Source: Siphonodentalium dalli (Eukaryota > Mollusca > Scaphopoda > Gadilida > Siphonodentaliidae). From it: a DNA stretch of 64,000 nucleotides. The stretch lies in the NCBI GenBank assembly GCA_032622095.1, contig CP136069.1, forward strand, positions 3,437,566-3,501,565, given 5' to 3'. The number at the start of each line of letters is the position of its first letter. Position 1 is the first letter of the stretch. The notes beneath the pieces were generated by a model that did not search any database, was not told the DNA's origin, and saw only the letters and a list, made by a program, of their open reading frames with translations. Shown here piece after piece: positions 9,940 to 21,674 of this stretch. The translations under genes were made by a program, and so were the position numbers.

Positions 9940-10182
9940 CTGAAATATGGTGTAAAACAACCCAATACAATCACATCATCACAAGGAGCATATTACACCC
10001 TCACATCACGGGAACATTTAGATATAGATTGAAGGGAGACTGTACTCAAATATTGTTGGAAAATCCAGGGTGGCAAAAAAATCGCCTTCCTGAGACTTGC
10101 TTAGGAGGGAAAATTGCTTCAATTTAGTCAAATGCCAAGTAAATCTGTATTTTTCATGTAATTATTTCACAATACATGCAGT

Positions 10183-10560
10183 TGAGTTAAATACATATTA
10201 TGTTCATGTACTTGTTCGGGTACATGAAACTGATAAGTTAGTAATCAGACACTATGTCAATTGGAGGAATGCAACATTCTACTGACACCACCGAAAATCT
10301 GAAGCAAATCAACCGCACCACTCCATAGAAAACATCGTATGAATTACACTCAATATTTACATCTTGATTCGGGATGCATCTATCGGCAATACACTAACGA
10401 AAATGATTTCACCATCAAGTGTCACTGTGTTTAAATAATACATAAGAATGACGGTGTGTGTTGTAAATTTAGATATAATATTTGTAAAAATAACTAATTT
10501 GAACAAGATTATTCTCCATTTTTATTTGATCACCTACTGGAGTGTTTCACATCACTTTAA
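10183..10560 (+). repeat. Dispersed repeat R, copy 2 (uninterrupted)
   Basis: The cleanest copy of R: TTAAATACATATTATGTTC, ACTTGTTCGGGTACATGAAA at the left and TGTTTCACATCACTTTAA at the right end. The left-end words TACATATTATGT and ACTTGTT correspond to the 22-bp unit amplified at 52216-53950. Confidence 0.8.
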
Positions 10561-10638
10561 ACTTCAACCAGATTTTTCATCATTTTTTTTTAATAAATGT
10601 TTCTTACATTTTTTAGGACATAAAATAAAAAACATCCG

Positions 10639-10861
10639 TTACCCTGCAGGGAGCCCCACACATATATAGAAGCATATAGAAGAGTGTCGTCTGCTCATGT
10701 TTGTCTGGGGCTCTGTATGGGTGAAATTATAAAATTGTTAAAGAATACAAGAAAAAATTAATAAAATTGGAAAAAATTGTTAGGCCAATGCATTCTCTTA
10801 TATATGCGAGGCGACCTATGGTGGACTCGCATATATAAGAGAATGCATTGGCACAGGGTAA
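10639..10861. mobile_element. CCCTGCAGGGAGCCCC element joined to a 75-bp palindrome
   Basis: Starts TTACCCTGCAGGGAGCCCCA with the stem words CACATATATAGAAGCATATA and ends with GGCACAGGGTAAA. The right half is the ATGCATTCTCTTATATATGC palindrome. The same composite occurs at 16615-16905 (inverted order), 18150-18240 and 18353-18572. Confidence 0.65.
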
Positions 10862-10911
10862 AATTTCAACCAGAATAAAGCAGATTATCCTGAAGCCAAA
10901 TAAAGTTCAAC

Positions 10912-11040
10912 AACAGTAATGCCCTGAATAATCGACTCCTTAACCACAGCAGAATTATGGGTAACTTTTCAGGATTTAGTCGGAAATATGGCTTGTTGCC
11001 ATTTATCGGAAAGCTCTCACTGAGAGCTTTCCGATGAAGT
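10912..11040. mobile_element. Family M MITE, truncated
   Basis: Left arm CAGTAATGCCCTGAATAATC to the hairpin centre GAAAGCTCTCACTGAGAGCT, then broken. The following ~650 bp (to 11700) hold decayed hairpin pieces and no gene. Confidence 0.7.
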
Positions 11041-11949
11041 ACTATTACTATTAAACCTTTCATTACTGGTGCTTCCTGAAATTTTGTGAAAACCCTGTGC
11101 CAATGCATTCAATTATATATGCAAATCTCTCATATGGACCCTCACATATAGCAGAGAATACAATTATATTTAAAATGTACCTTGACGTAAATTTTTAGAG
11201 AATGCACTGACACAGAGTCTTTAATGCTCCACCAGCACAGCTCCCGTTATGAAATGGGTAAACACCTAAGAAAACCCTGTTTATACTCTGCCTGTCACTT
11301 ACTAAAAAGGAAGAATTCCATTGCATACTTTTATAACTGAATGCAGGGATAATCCATCCGGTAAGGGATAAGCACAGACTTTTATTCACTTTATTTATTC
11401 TTTCTCATCTCTGAATAACATGTGAGGTATTAACTTCTGTGAGTTCTACTATTAATTTTATTCAGTGTATACCTTCTTTCTCTAGTTATTATTAGAATAA
11501 TAATTAATTATTCCCCAATCCGCGATCGCACTTCGTTCCGGTGCCCGGTATCGAACAAATATCCGGAAATTATACTTCGTTTTCATCTGAATTCCTGTAA
11601 CATACTGGTATTGGAATATCAGCGTTATCTCACGATAGATCACCATAGTCTTCCAGAGTAGGTTAGTTTCAGGGAGCAAGGGGAGTAATTCTCCATGAAT
11701 AACTTGCGGGGTATAACCTTCTCTGAGCTTTACTATTTAATATTATTAGTATACAAACCTTCTTTCTCTTCCCTGAATAACTTGCGTGGTATTAACTTCT
11801 GTGAGTTGTTCAGGCTTTCATCATCGGACTGAGTGAGGCTTCTGAAACTCTTCTGCTGTTCCGGAGTAAAATCGTGATGCGGAGTACAATCGTGATGCAC
11901 ATTAAGGATAATTTTGAAGATTAGTTAAACATATTATTAACCAATTAGA

Positions 11950-12060
11950 TACAGTAATGCCCTAAAGAATGGACTCCTTAACCATAGCAGAATTATGGGT
12001 AACTTTTCAGGATTTAGTCATAAATATGGCTTGTTGCATTCATCGGATAGCTCTCAGTGA
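11950..12060. mobile_element. Family M MITE, left half
   Basis: TACAGTAATGCCCTAAAGAA through GGCTTGTTGC and GCTCTCAGTGA, then lost at an A-run. Confidence 0.7.
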
Positions 12061-12074
12061 TAAAAAAAAACGGC

Positions 12075-12510
12075 AAAAAAGGGAGGACCGATTCCATATT
12101 TGAACTTGACCTCTATTTGGAGCTGATAACCTACCAGATTTGGTTCAGATCCGATCACACAAACTAAAGTTATCATCCGTAACCTCAATACAACAAAATT
12201 CTATATAAAGGGGGGGGGGGGGGCATAACTCTGGCAAAAATGGGTGGATCGAACCCATATTCGAACTTGACCCGTATTTTGACCTCTTAAAGTTATCATC
12301 TGGAAACATTCAAAACAGATAGACAGACAGATTCTAAGTAAAAAAGGGGCATAACTCTGGCAAAAGTGGGCGAATTGAACCCATATTCGAATTGAACAGT
12401 GTTTTAGGCTGGGGAAATATTGGTTTAACAAAATTTGGTTTTGATAGCCCAAAATAAAGTTCTCATCTGGAAACTTTCCATACGGACGGAAGGATGGCTA
12501 AACACCATCT
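12075..12510. repeat. 'GGGGCATAACTCTGGCAAAA' dispersed repeat
   Basis: Two to three units of CATAACTCTGGCAAAA, GAACCCATATTCGAACTTGA and AAAGTTATCATCTGGAAAC. The same family forms 14180-14400, 15680-15960 and 18570-19225. It includes a run of G (12211-12222). No gene. Confidence 0.75.
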
Positions 12511-12540
12511 ATATTAATAGTCCCACACAAATATTCGGTA

Positions 12541-13648
12541 TGCAGACATTTCCCCACCGGACATTTCCCCACTTTCAAAAGCGGACATTTCCCCACCCGG
12601 ACAATTACCCACCGGACATTTCCCCACCCGGACATTTCCCCACCCTGCTAATAAAATGCAGCCATCAAAGAATGTTTTGACTGATCAGTGAAGCCTGGTC
12701 AGTGGGGCCATCTCAAGTGATGTCCACTCAGCCGATGTAATTTCCATAAAGAGCATTTAATCATCATCATCAATCTACAAGACAGGTCTTTTGACTTTTC
12801 GTCCCGGTAACAATTACATAATATTTAGTGACAATATAACAAATAGCAGCTCGTCTGATCACCAGATTATTGAGAGTCTTTAAATTGATACTTCTTGCTG
12901 TTGAAGAACGAATCCAAATGAGTTTTAAAGTCAGATAGATCAACTGCCTCTACAATCATATCTGGTAGGGAATTCCAGTCGTTAATCACGCGTTGTGTGA
13001 ATGAGAATTTCTTATATTTTTGTTCACATTCAGTTTCTGTATTTTCAGTGAATGTCCTCGAGTTTTTGTATACAACCCTCTTTGAAATAAATTATCTATA
13101 TCTAAGTTGTAATGTCCTCTGATTTGATATCTTCTCTGAAGAATAGATATAAAGAGCGTTCATAGTTAATTATCCAATAATATGTAAAAACTCAACGAAC
13201 AAAGCCAAGGTTTCCAGTTGATGTTTGGAATGTCCACGATGCCAGCACTTCAGAACAATCTTCATAAGCCGTGTGTGGACTTCGACAGCTGCAAGAAGAG
13301 TATGGTCGATTTCCTCGACATCATTGGCCATTCGATCAGAGTCAAGAAAGATTAAGTGTTGTTGTTAAGTGTATCGTTACTATTTTTTGTTATTGCTGTG
13401 TATATGTATATAATTTCGTTCATTGAAATATATCTGATTTTAACACATACCCATAGTATGAGTCAATATATACCAAACGCCCATAGTAACAGTCAAATGT
13501 GGGTAAATGTCCGGTGGGGAAATGTCCGCTTTGATATTGAGTAATTGGGGAAATGTCCGGTGGGGAAATGCCCGGGTGGGGAAATGTCCGCTTTGCCATT
13601 TCAAGGGCCGGTGGGGAAATGTCCGGGATTCCAAATATTCGGGGGACA
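12541..13648. mobile_element. DNA transposon remnant with inverted GGACATTTCCCCACC arrays
   Basis: The left end (12541-12652) is an array of GGACATTTCCCCACC words; the right end (13500-13648) is the same array inverted (GGTGGGGAAATGTCC). Repeat-rich inverted ends of this sort occur in several cut-and-paste families. Inside, 13205-13250 reads FPVDVWNVHDAST on the plus strand, similar to the region following the catalytic core in Mutator-like (MULE) transposases, though stops follow at once. A LINE fragment (12700-13160) sits inside. Confidence 0.5.
12700..13165 (-). pseudogene. 3' end of a non-LTR retrotransposon (RT C-terminus)
   Basis: On the minus strand one frame reads RRYQIRGHYNLDIDNLFQ and TKTRGHSLKIQKLN; after a frameshift the next frame reads KKFSFTQRVINDWNSLP and then DLSDFKTHLDSFF before a stop at about 12875. 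TRGHSLKL, F-x-RVxNxWNxLP and F+xxLD are the well-known tail motifs of jockey/CR1-type reverse transcriptase proteins. A TGATGATGATGATT tail follows at about 12770. It is a dead 5'-truncated copy. Confidence 0.75.
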
Positions 13649-13780
13649 ATTACTGGGTATACATGATCAAATTTATTCTATTTATGACCGTGTGGTGTTG
13701 TTTATGTTCATGACAGAAAAAACCGAGCTCCAATGCATTCGTATATGTTTTTTAATTATGAAAACAATGCGTTCTAACTT

Positions 13781-13855
13781 AATTTCCACATTGTATTACC
13801 GCTTTCCACATTGTATTACCGCTTTCCACATTGTATTACCGCTTTCCACATTGGC
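13781..13855. repeat. 20-bp tandem repeat
   Basis: About 3.5 copies of TTCCACATTGTATTACCGCT. Short minisatellite, no gene. Confidence 0.9.
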
Positions 13856-13967
13856 AACATGTTGTGGAGTTCAGAACAAATAACATGTTTTCTACGGTAT
13901 AATCCAGTTTATTGTCACAATTATGATATTTGATTACCTTTACTGGTGGTTTTATGTGAGCTGGTCA

Positions 13968-14075
13968 TCAACCCTTTCAGTGCAAAGTCTGATTTTTGTA
14001 TCAACCCATATTTCCTTGATCATTTTTCAAATTTATGGATTATAATAATGTGATACATTGATGGAAGAGCTCAGA
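13968..14075. mobile_element. Family Q MITE fragment
   Basis: CAACCCTTTCAGTGCAAAGT, TTTTTGTATCAACCCATATT and ATAATGTGATACATTGATGG match the left end of the element at 3548, then stop. Confidence 0.65.
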
Positions 14076-14399
14076 TATCCAAATTGACTCATATGTAAAC
14101 CAGCATCTCACTATCCCAATATCTTAGCTGGTTTATATATGAGCAGATTTGGGCAAAATACTCCCATGGTAATTGCAACATGGGGCCATAACTCTGGTGA
14201 AAATTTGCATGCGGAACTCAAATTCGAACTTATTGTCCAATTCCATTCATTTTAGAGTTATTAAAGTTATCTCCCAGAAACAAAATTTGTGTGCAAATAT
14301 ACCAACAAAAAGGGCCTATAACTCTAGTGAAATTGGGCAGGCAGAATCCGAATTTGAATACGTATCATGTTGTGGAATTCTGTAACATGATCAATATAT

Positions 14400-15125
14400 A
14401 TATACTAGAAGGTGACCCGACTTCGTCCGGGCTATTCAAAAACCAAATTTCAAGTCGATAGCTCCACCCGTTTCCGAGATCTGGTCTGCGCATGCGCGAA
14501 GCTGGTGTCGCACGGGCTCGGCGACCCGATAAAATTTGTATCCGGGGCAAGATACATTCACATACCAAATTTCAAGTCGATAGCTCCACCCATTTCCGAG
14601 ATATATATATTGCCCAATGTCATTTGCGATACCTCGGCCAGTGATGAGTTAACGCGACATCGGCCGGTTAAGAGTTAAACGCGATCACGTCACGATCTGT
14701 TGACGGCGTAATATATTTACGGAATGTTTTTCGATGAGCGAAGCATGGTCCTGCGTTCTTCCCGATAATTAAGGTAGAAACTTTAAATGTACACAGGTGT
14801 GTGATACATCATTGGAAAGAGGAAGCGCCACAGATTCTAACCGTGCAAATTATATGACTGGCAATTTATTATTCGCGCTATATCGAATCGATTTGTGAGC
14901 ACCGAACTGAAATATATTAGCGCAAAACGGCGTAAAAACAGATTTGACCTCGGCACGTGAAAAGTTGACCTCGGATCTGAAAATTAATATGCCTATGCCA
15001 CTTCCCGACCGATAGTACCCTCACATACGAAGTTTCATCGAAATCGGGTCGGCCGTTTTCGAGTTCATCGCGAACACACAGACAGATACACAGACAGATC
15101 TTCCAAAATATATAATAGATATATA
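14400..15125. repeat. Dispersed repeat with 'TTTCAAGTCGATAGCTCCAC' units
   Basis: Begins TACTAGAAGGTGACCCGACT and contains two copies of CCAAATTTCAAGTCGATAGC. It ends with CACACAGACAGATACACAGA and an AT-rich ATATATAATAGATATATA. Such starts and ends are common in invertebrate dispersed repeats; class unknown. Apparent open frames on both strands are not convincing. Confidence 0.55.
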
Positions 15126-15329
15126 TACATTGTAATATGGATTGATTAAACCAGAGAACTTGTCTGAAATTCATGTATCTCAAGGATATTTCAATTTTCC
15201 TCTTTCTATTCTGACGTTTCTCTCCTCTGTTCCTGCCAGAAGAGGGTCCTGTGAAGAGAATAAGATAATCAGTGAAGAGAAACCAACATGAGGACATGTA
15301 AACACTTAAATTCATAGTATACATACAGT

Positions 15330-15460
15330 AATGCCCTAAGAATAATTGACAAGTACAGTAATGGCCTAAATAATCGACTCCTTAACCACAGCAGAATTAT
15401 GGGTAACTTTTCAGGATTTAGTCAGAAATATGACTTGTTGCCATTTATCGGAAAGCTCTC
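15330..15460. mobile_element. Family M MITE, left half
   Basis: TACAGTAATGGCCTAAATAA through the hairpin arm to GCTCTCAGCG. A second short CAGTAATGCCCTAAG piece lies just before it at 15326. Confidence 0.7.
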
Positions 15461-15901
15461 AGCGAATTTCTTGGGATTCCTTCGTATGCAGAAATAGAAT
15501 CAGTTATACTCCCTGTATGACTGTGAATCGAAGTAATGTAGTGAACAAAGTATACACCGTCAGATTTCAATTTGACGGGTAACAAGAGTATCATATTGCC
15601 TATAGGTGTGTCCAGAAAATAAATAGAATATAACAGGAACATCGCAAGGGGGTGTCAAAATATGCCTGTAGTGAATTAAAAAAAAAGGGCCATAACTTTG
15701 GTGAAAATTGGCGGGCATAACCCATATTTAAACTTGACTTATATTTTGGGCTAGTAAGTAATACCCACATACCAAATTTCATTCCATTCAGTTCAGTCTT
15801 CCTAATTAAAGTTATCATCCGGAAACAAAAACTTAGTGCAAATTCCAATAAAAAGGGCCATAACTCTGACGAATATTGGTGAGTGGAACCCAAGTTTGAT
15901 C

Positions 15902-16301
15902 TTAACCCTTTACCCAACAAACTGGCCAAAACTGGCCAAATAAAGCTTCAACAGCCTAAAATATCTTCCGTCTGTCTCAATAGAACCATACAAATATGGA
16001 TATCATTGGAACCGGCTCCTTGACCACATTGTGATAGTTACAGTTATGCCATGTGCCAATGCATTCTCTTATATATGCGAGTCGACCATAGGTCGCCTCG
16101 CATATATAAGAGAATGCATTGGCCTAAAAAAAATCTTTTTTTAACACTTTTTACCATTTTTTCTTACATTCTTTAACAATTTTATAATTTTTAATGTGTT
16201 AAGCCAATGCATTCTCTTATATATGTGAGGCGACCTATGGTCGACTCGCATATATAAGAGAATGCATTGGCACAGGGCCCTTCTGTTGGGTAAAGGGTTA
16301 A
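15902..16301 (-). mobile_element. piggyBac-type MITE, family P copy 1 (400 bp)
   Basis: Bounded by TTAA at both ends with termini CCCTTTACCCAACA and TGTTGGGTAAAGGG. Inside are AAGCTTCAACAGCCTAAAAT, a conserved ~120-bp left region and two 75-bp palindromes separated by an AT-rich linker with TTAAAGAATGTAAG (inverted here). TTAA targets with CCC/GGG termini are the hallmark of the piggyBac superfamily. No transposase. Five further full-size copies at 24959, 25516, 33695, 51782 and 58868 have the same layout. Confidence 0.85.
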
Positions 16302-16370
16302 CCTGTATTTTGTGCCAGTAAACCCACACCAAATTTCATTCCATTCAGTTCATTACGACTAATTCCTTAC

Positions 16371-17389
16371 TACACCAAGTCTACTCTGTCCACAACAGCT
16401 TGGGATATCGGTCGGGTTGATGCTGTTTTGGACAGAGTCCAGTCCTGTTACTCTTCTATAACAGACTTTTTGCCCAGAATCATGGGTGGGAGTTATCTTA
16501 CTGGTATGGCTTCGAAGTCGGGATTTTTTTACCCTGTGCCAATGCATTCTCTTATATATGCGAGTCGACCATAGGTCGCCTCGCATATATAAGAGAATGC
16601 ATTGGCCTAACAATTTTTTACAATTTTAATAATTTTTTCTTGTATTCTTTAACAATTTTATAATTTCACCCATACAGAGCCCCAGACAAACATGAGCAGA
16701 CGGCACTCTTCTATATGCTTCTATATATGTGTGGGGCTCCCTGCAGGGTAATGGATGTTTTTATTTTATGTCCTAAAAATTGTAAGAAATTAAAAAAAAA
16801 AATGATAAAAAATTGTTAGGCCAATGCATTCTCTTATATATGCGAGGCGACCTATGGTTGACTCGCATATATAAGAGAATGCATTGGCACAGGGTAAAAA
16901 AAATCCCGACTTATGGGTGGGAGTTATCTTGCCTGTATGTTTTGGAATACTTCAAATGAATGGTTTATCAACATAGAGGGCAGCCTTTCCCAAGCATGAT
17001 ATCAAACATGCACATATCAGAATCAAACATGCATATATCAGAGGTCTGATGAATGTCAATGATTTATAAGTGATCAAAGCCTTGTTTTCCTGAGAATTTT
17101 AATTTGTCATTCTATCAGAAAATGAATGGAAACAATATATTTATGACCGTATCATCACTATACCTTTTTCTATCATGGTAATTAAATGATATATCATTTT
17201 GAAAACAGATTAATTGCCAACATGTCAGATGATTAATCACATTCAGAGGTTCACATGTATGCCCGAGTTCCACTTGTAAATGTAGTAAGTCATTTCAATG
17301 AAAGTCTGTTACAGAAGAGTAAAGGGACGGGACTTGATCCAAAACAGCATCAACCCAACTGTTGTGGACCGAGAAGATTTGGTATAATC
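16371..17389. mobile_element. ~1-kb inverted-repeat element interrupted by hairpins
   Basis: The arm at 16371-16470 (TACACCAAGTCTACTCTGTC, CCACAACAGC, GGGTTGATGCTGTTTTGGAC) returns inverted at 17300-17389 (AACAGCATCAACCC, GTTGTGGACCGAGAAGATTT). Between them is a block at about 16516-16905 of P-type palindromes plus the CCCTGCAGGGAGCC unit, itself flanked by GGGTGGGAGTTATCTT on both sides. Nested insertion is the simplest reading; no gene. Confidence 0.5.
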
Positions 17390-17420
17390 AGGTACATGCA
17401 TGTTTTACAAGCATAAAAAA

Positions 17421-17750
17421 ATTCTGTTGTAAAATATGTTAATTAAAGGGGTACTGTACACTAAATTTGGCCATTTATGAGACCATCTCCTTTTATACTC
17501 ATCAGAATATATGCAACAAATGAATGAACTTGAGCCATGGATAAGTGCAAAAAACACTTGTGTGCTCTGTCAGCAATGCAAACAACATGGTAATAATGAA
17601 AATGAATATTTGGCTGGAGTCATAAATTAATTTTCATTATAATTTATACCATGTTGTTTGCATATATTCTGAGTATAAAAGGAGATGGTCACACAAATGG
17701 CCAGATTTAGTGTACAGTACCCCTTTAATTAACATATTTTACAACAGAAA
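17421..17750. mobile_element. Hairpin element with AAAGGGGTACTGTACAC arms
   Basis: The inverted arms run TTCTGTTGTAAAATATGTTA, ATTAAAGGGGTACTGTACAC and TAAATTTGGCCATTT, mirrored at 17680-17750, about 55 bp. TTAA lies inside the arms (17443 and 17725-17732 region). A related TTAAAGGG(A)TACTGTAC element lies at 21675-22274. Confidence 0.75.
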
Positions 17751-17893
17751 TTTAAAAAAAATAAAAATGACATTGTTTGCTGGGTACCTATGGTCGACTC
17801 GCATATATTTAAGAGAATGCATTGGCACAAGGTATTTTATATCATAGGTCTGAACCGAGAAGAATTGGTCTAAGTTCTGAATTACAAATATAC

Positions 17894-17999
17894 CTGACTT
17901 GAAGTTTTTAAGTTCAGTGTTGATGTCAGTTATAAAAGGTGTTTCATCAACTGTTTCATCTTCATCATCGCTTTCACTTGGGGATTGTTCTTCATCATC
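17894..17999 (-). CDS. Exon of SYCP2-like gene: acidic linker
   Basis: The acceptor is TTTCTCAG and the donor TCAG|GTATAT. The exon starts on a full codon, matching the end of the exon at 24727, and ends with one spare base, matching the exon at 9939. The peptide DDEEQSPSESDDEDETVDET is strongly acidic, followed by DINTELKNFKS. Acidic Ser-rich stretches of this kind are often CK2 substrates, but that is only inference. Phase agreement on both sides makes this exon secure within the model. Confidence 0.7.
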
Positions 18000-18149
18000 C
18001 TGAGAAATAAAATAAGTCACTGTATTAAATGTATTTTCCTACATGTATGTTGTTTACGAAAATGTCTCTCACTTTGTTTTTTTTGGGTTGAAGGAATAAT
18101 CACTGACAGAGGTTCATCTGTCTTCATTTATGAAGCAGACGAGTCGGGT

Positions 18150-18572
18150 CGATAACCCTGCAGGGAGCCCCACACATACATGGAAGCATATAGAAGAGTG
18201 TCGTCTGCTCATGTTTGTCTGGGGCTCCGTATGGGTGAAATTATAAATTTGTTAAAGAATATAAGAAAAAAATATTAAAATTGTAAAAAATAATAACAAA
18301 TGATAACAAGAGCACGCCGTAAATTTTTAGGACGTAAAATAAAAAACATCCATTACCCTGCAGGGAGCCCCACACATATATAGAAGCATATAGAAGAGTG
18401 TCGTCTGCTCATGTTTGTCTGGGGCTCTGTGTGGGTGAAATTATAAAATTGTTAAAGAATACAAGAAAAAATTATTAAAATTGTAAAAAATTGTTAGGCC
18501 AATGCATTCTCTTATATATGCGAGGCGACCTATGGTCGACTCGCATATATAAGAGAATGCATTGGCACAGGG
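18150..18572. mobile_element. Two CCCTGCAGGGAGCCCC units plus palindrome
   Basis: CCCTGCAGGGAGCCCCACAC appears at 18159 and 18357, each followed by GAAGAGTGTCGTCTGCTCAT and GTCTGGGGCTC. The second continues through an AT-rich linker into the 75-bp palindrome (18498-18570). Confidence 0.7.
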
Positions 18573-19225
18573 TATAAAACTGGAGTAAAGTGGGGCAAGG
18601 TTTAATTCATTCGTTTGAAACTTGGTTCAGTTCTCTCGATTCAATCTAAAGTTATCATCTGGAAACCGCATATGAGGTAAAATCTGAGTCGAAAAAGGGG
18701 CATAACTCAGTCAAAATCATGCGGACAAAACCCATATTCAAACTTGATCTGTATTTTTGGATGATAAACTAACATACCGAATTTGGTTCAGTTCACTAGA
18801 TTCAATCTAAAGTTATCATCTGGAAACCACAAATCAGGTGAAATCTAAGTCAGAAAAAGGAGCATAACTCTGTCAAAATCATGCGGACGAAACCCATATT
18901 AGAACTTGATCTGTATTTTGGTGTGTTAAAGTAACATACCAAATTTGGTTGAGTTCACTCGATTCAATCTAAAGTTATCATCCAGAATCCGAAATCAGGG
19001 AAAAATCTAAGTCGAAAAAGGGGCATAACTCAGTCAAAATCATGCGGACGAAACCCATATTCGAATTTGATCTGTGTTTTGGTGTGGTAAACTAATTACC
19101 AAATTTGGTTAAGTTCACTCGAATCAATCTAAAGTTATCATCCGGAAACCAAATACGGACGGACGGACAAACGGACGGACAACCCATTTCCATAATACGA
19201 CCTTTTTTTTCAAAAGGGCGTATAA
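18573..19225. repeat. Tandem 'GGGGCATAACTCAGTCAAAA' repeat
   Basis: Four diverged units of about 150-160 bp, each with TAAAGTTATCATCTGGAAAC, GGGGCATAACTCAGTCAAAA and GAACTTGATCTGTATTTTGG. The end has GGACGGACGGAC and a TTCAAAAGGGCGTATA tail. No gene. Confidence 0.75.
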
Positions 19226-19313
19226 AAAATTGTTAGGCCAATGCATTCTCTTATAAATGCGAGGCGACCTATGGTCGACTCGCATATATAAGAGAATGCA
19301 TTGGCACAGGGTA

Positions 19314-19738
19314 TTAAAGGTACTCAATCCGATCAGACCCTCCTAAATTACTATATCTTTGGCTTCAGGGGTAAAAAATATTTGATTCAAGTCAAGGAAC
19401 CCATCCATCAAAGCTCAGAGTGATCAGATATTGATTTTTGAAGTTTGTAATTTTCGCGAGATGTGTACTAATAATTGAAACAGAAACACTTATTCAAACG
19501 GACAAAGATGGATAACTCTAAAATCAAGTGGTAATAATATCGCAATTTTGACCGAGAACATCCTTTTGACGGCGTGTTCTGTGCCACAAACAATAGAAAT
19601 AACAAAAACTTCAAAAATTTATATCTGATCACTTTTAGCATTGATGGGTACGTTCCTAGGCTCGAATCAATTATTTTTTACCCCCGAATCCAAAGAAATA
19701 GTAATTTATGAGGTTCTGATCAGTTTGAGTACCTTTAA
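19314..19738. mobile_element. TTAA-flanked element, family E (AAAGGTACTCAATCC)
   Basis: Starts TTAAAGGTACTCAATCCGAT and ends with GTACCTTTAA. It is a palindrome-like element with ATTACTATATCTTTGGCTTC and AAAATATTTGATTCAAGTC in both orientations. Other copies: 27913-28290 (complete), 50577-50830 (half) and about 57925-58350. Confidence 0.75.
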
Positions 19739-20695
19739 AGGCCCACTCCGACTATTCTTTTTATAGTGACTCAATATACGGTTAATTTAATAACAATCTA
19801 TGCATTAAATATGATTAAAATACTATAATTCATCACTATTTGAAACATCTGTGTCTCAGAAGATGCCCACAGAGAAATAGAAAACTGCCAAAGAATTCCC
19901 GCCTCTGGCACCCAGTATGCAACAGAATTCAAACTTTTTCAATCAAAGGGGAAAAACACTATCTTTAATATATAGAGTTATTCCCCCTGCATTAAAAATA
20001 ATACTGATTTTTACTTCAATCTTGATGACAAAACGCATTGACAACTCCACAAAGACAACATGTCCACAGTTTATCACACCGGATAAGTTGATAATATAAT
20101 GTTTTGGAGCTTCCTCTTTCAAATGGTATATAATATGGCATATATTTTATATAAAGTAATCTGGGGCAAGGCTAAACGTAATTTTTTTTCAAAATGACAG
20201 GCACCACAATCATGGTTGGTGCCTGTCAAATTTTCAGATGTTCTGAATGAGACCGTATTTAAATTTCCAATCAACTTATTGTTCGTTAATGAGTGACTTA
20301 GTGAGCGTTTAATTGCCACCCAGGAAAACCCAAGTTATTTTTTTTCTTCAAAAGTTAAAAACGTTCCGTCGTTTAATACATGCAGATGCACTTCACAAAC
20401 GAGATAATTGCATTAACTCTGAAATTAAAAAAGAACTATTTTTTACTTTCAATGTCCGATTTGGCCAGTAACGGCTCCTTGGGAATACCCAAACAGATAC
20501 AGATGGATTAAAAATTTGCATTGGACACAATGTCCGACAGATACAGAAGTGCACTGGACATAAGCTATTTTCCATCGGACAATGACCGTGACAGGCCACT
20601 TATTTTGAGCCTTGATCTGGGGGTTCAAAAATGAAAAACCAACTAGGACGTGGCTAGTCCAAGTCTGATCGTACGTAAACTAAGTGGGCCTTTAA
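19735..20695. mobile_element. TTAA-flanked element with AGGCCCACT ends (961 bp)
   Basis: Starts TTAAAGGCCCACTCCGACT, sharing the TTAA of the preceding element, and ends AGTGGGCCTTTAA. The interior has no recognisable gene. An equivalent right end, AAGTGGGCCTTTAA, lies at 30944-30957. Confidence 0.6.
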
Positions 20696-21234
20696 AACCA
20701 TGCAAGGCCAAAAATATGCAAAAGCATGAGTGCCTGTGTATTTATATTTTATTAATTGGACCCACGCCAACGAAGCATTGCACCTACGCAATTTCTTCAG
20801 GTCGAATTTCAGTTGCCCATGACCATTATTTCCCAATCAGGGATTTGTAAAAAGCTTCCTCAATTTTAGTAGAAAACCCTGTGCCAATGCATGTCGCCTT
20901 GCATATATAAGAGAATGCATTGGGCAAACAAATTTTATATTATTTTTTATAATTGTTAAAGAATGTAAGAAAAAAAATTAAAAAAATTGTTAAAAGAATG
21001 TGTAACAAATGATAAAAAATAAAAATTAAGAAAAAAAAATTAAAAAAAATGATAAAATTGTTAAAGAATATAAGAAAAAATGATAAAAATTGTTATAGAA
21101 TGTAAGAAAAAATATTAAAAAATTGTTAGGCCAATGCATTCTCTTATATATGCGAGGCATTGCACCTACACAATTTCAGTTGCAACATGATCATTATTTC
21201 CCAATCAGATATTAGTAAAAAGTTAGTTCATAGA

Positions 21235-21674
21235 TTCAATTTGTTTAATCTTTTCGACCATATTACATAGGTATTAAGATAACATATAATACATTTATGT
21301 ACATGGCTTACATAACAAATATTCAAGTGATATACATTATAATATATAAACAGTATTTACAATATAGATAATATACCTGTTTGCCATAGGTGATTTCCGT
21401 TGACACTATATACTATGGTGTCATATGATTGCATGGTCAACCCAAAGTGCGTAGACGTCCTCAATTATATTACCAGGTAGGTAATATAATTAAGAGTATG
21501 TATCCACTTTGGTTTAGTCGTTTGTGCACGTTATTTCTTATTAGCTTCGTATGAATGCAGTGTAATTTACCATCTTTTTCTGTATCTACCCAAGCTTAAC
21601 CGAATTTATAAGTTCACGATTGATTATTTTAATAAAATCGCACAATTTCCGTATGTCTGTTGAATTGTTCTGGT
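21235..21674 (-). pseudogene. LINE 3' end: last ORF residues and 3' UTR
   Basis: On the minus strand the frame STDIRKLCDFIKIINREL runs to a TAG at about 21587. It is the natural continuation of the frame that stops at the TTAA at 22274, so it belongs to the same LINE as 22275-24170. Below it, to about 21235, AT-rich sequence is taken as 3' UTR. Confidence 0.6.

Noticed and set aside
12201-12452. 83-codon minus-strand frame
   Set aside because: Lies in the CATAACTCTGGCAAAA dispersed repeat; similar frames occur in its other copies.
16141-16613. Recurring frame with CILLYMRGDLWSTRIYKRMH
   Set aside because: Translation of the 75-bp palindrome; appears at every hairpin copy and is not a protein family.
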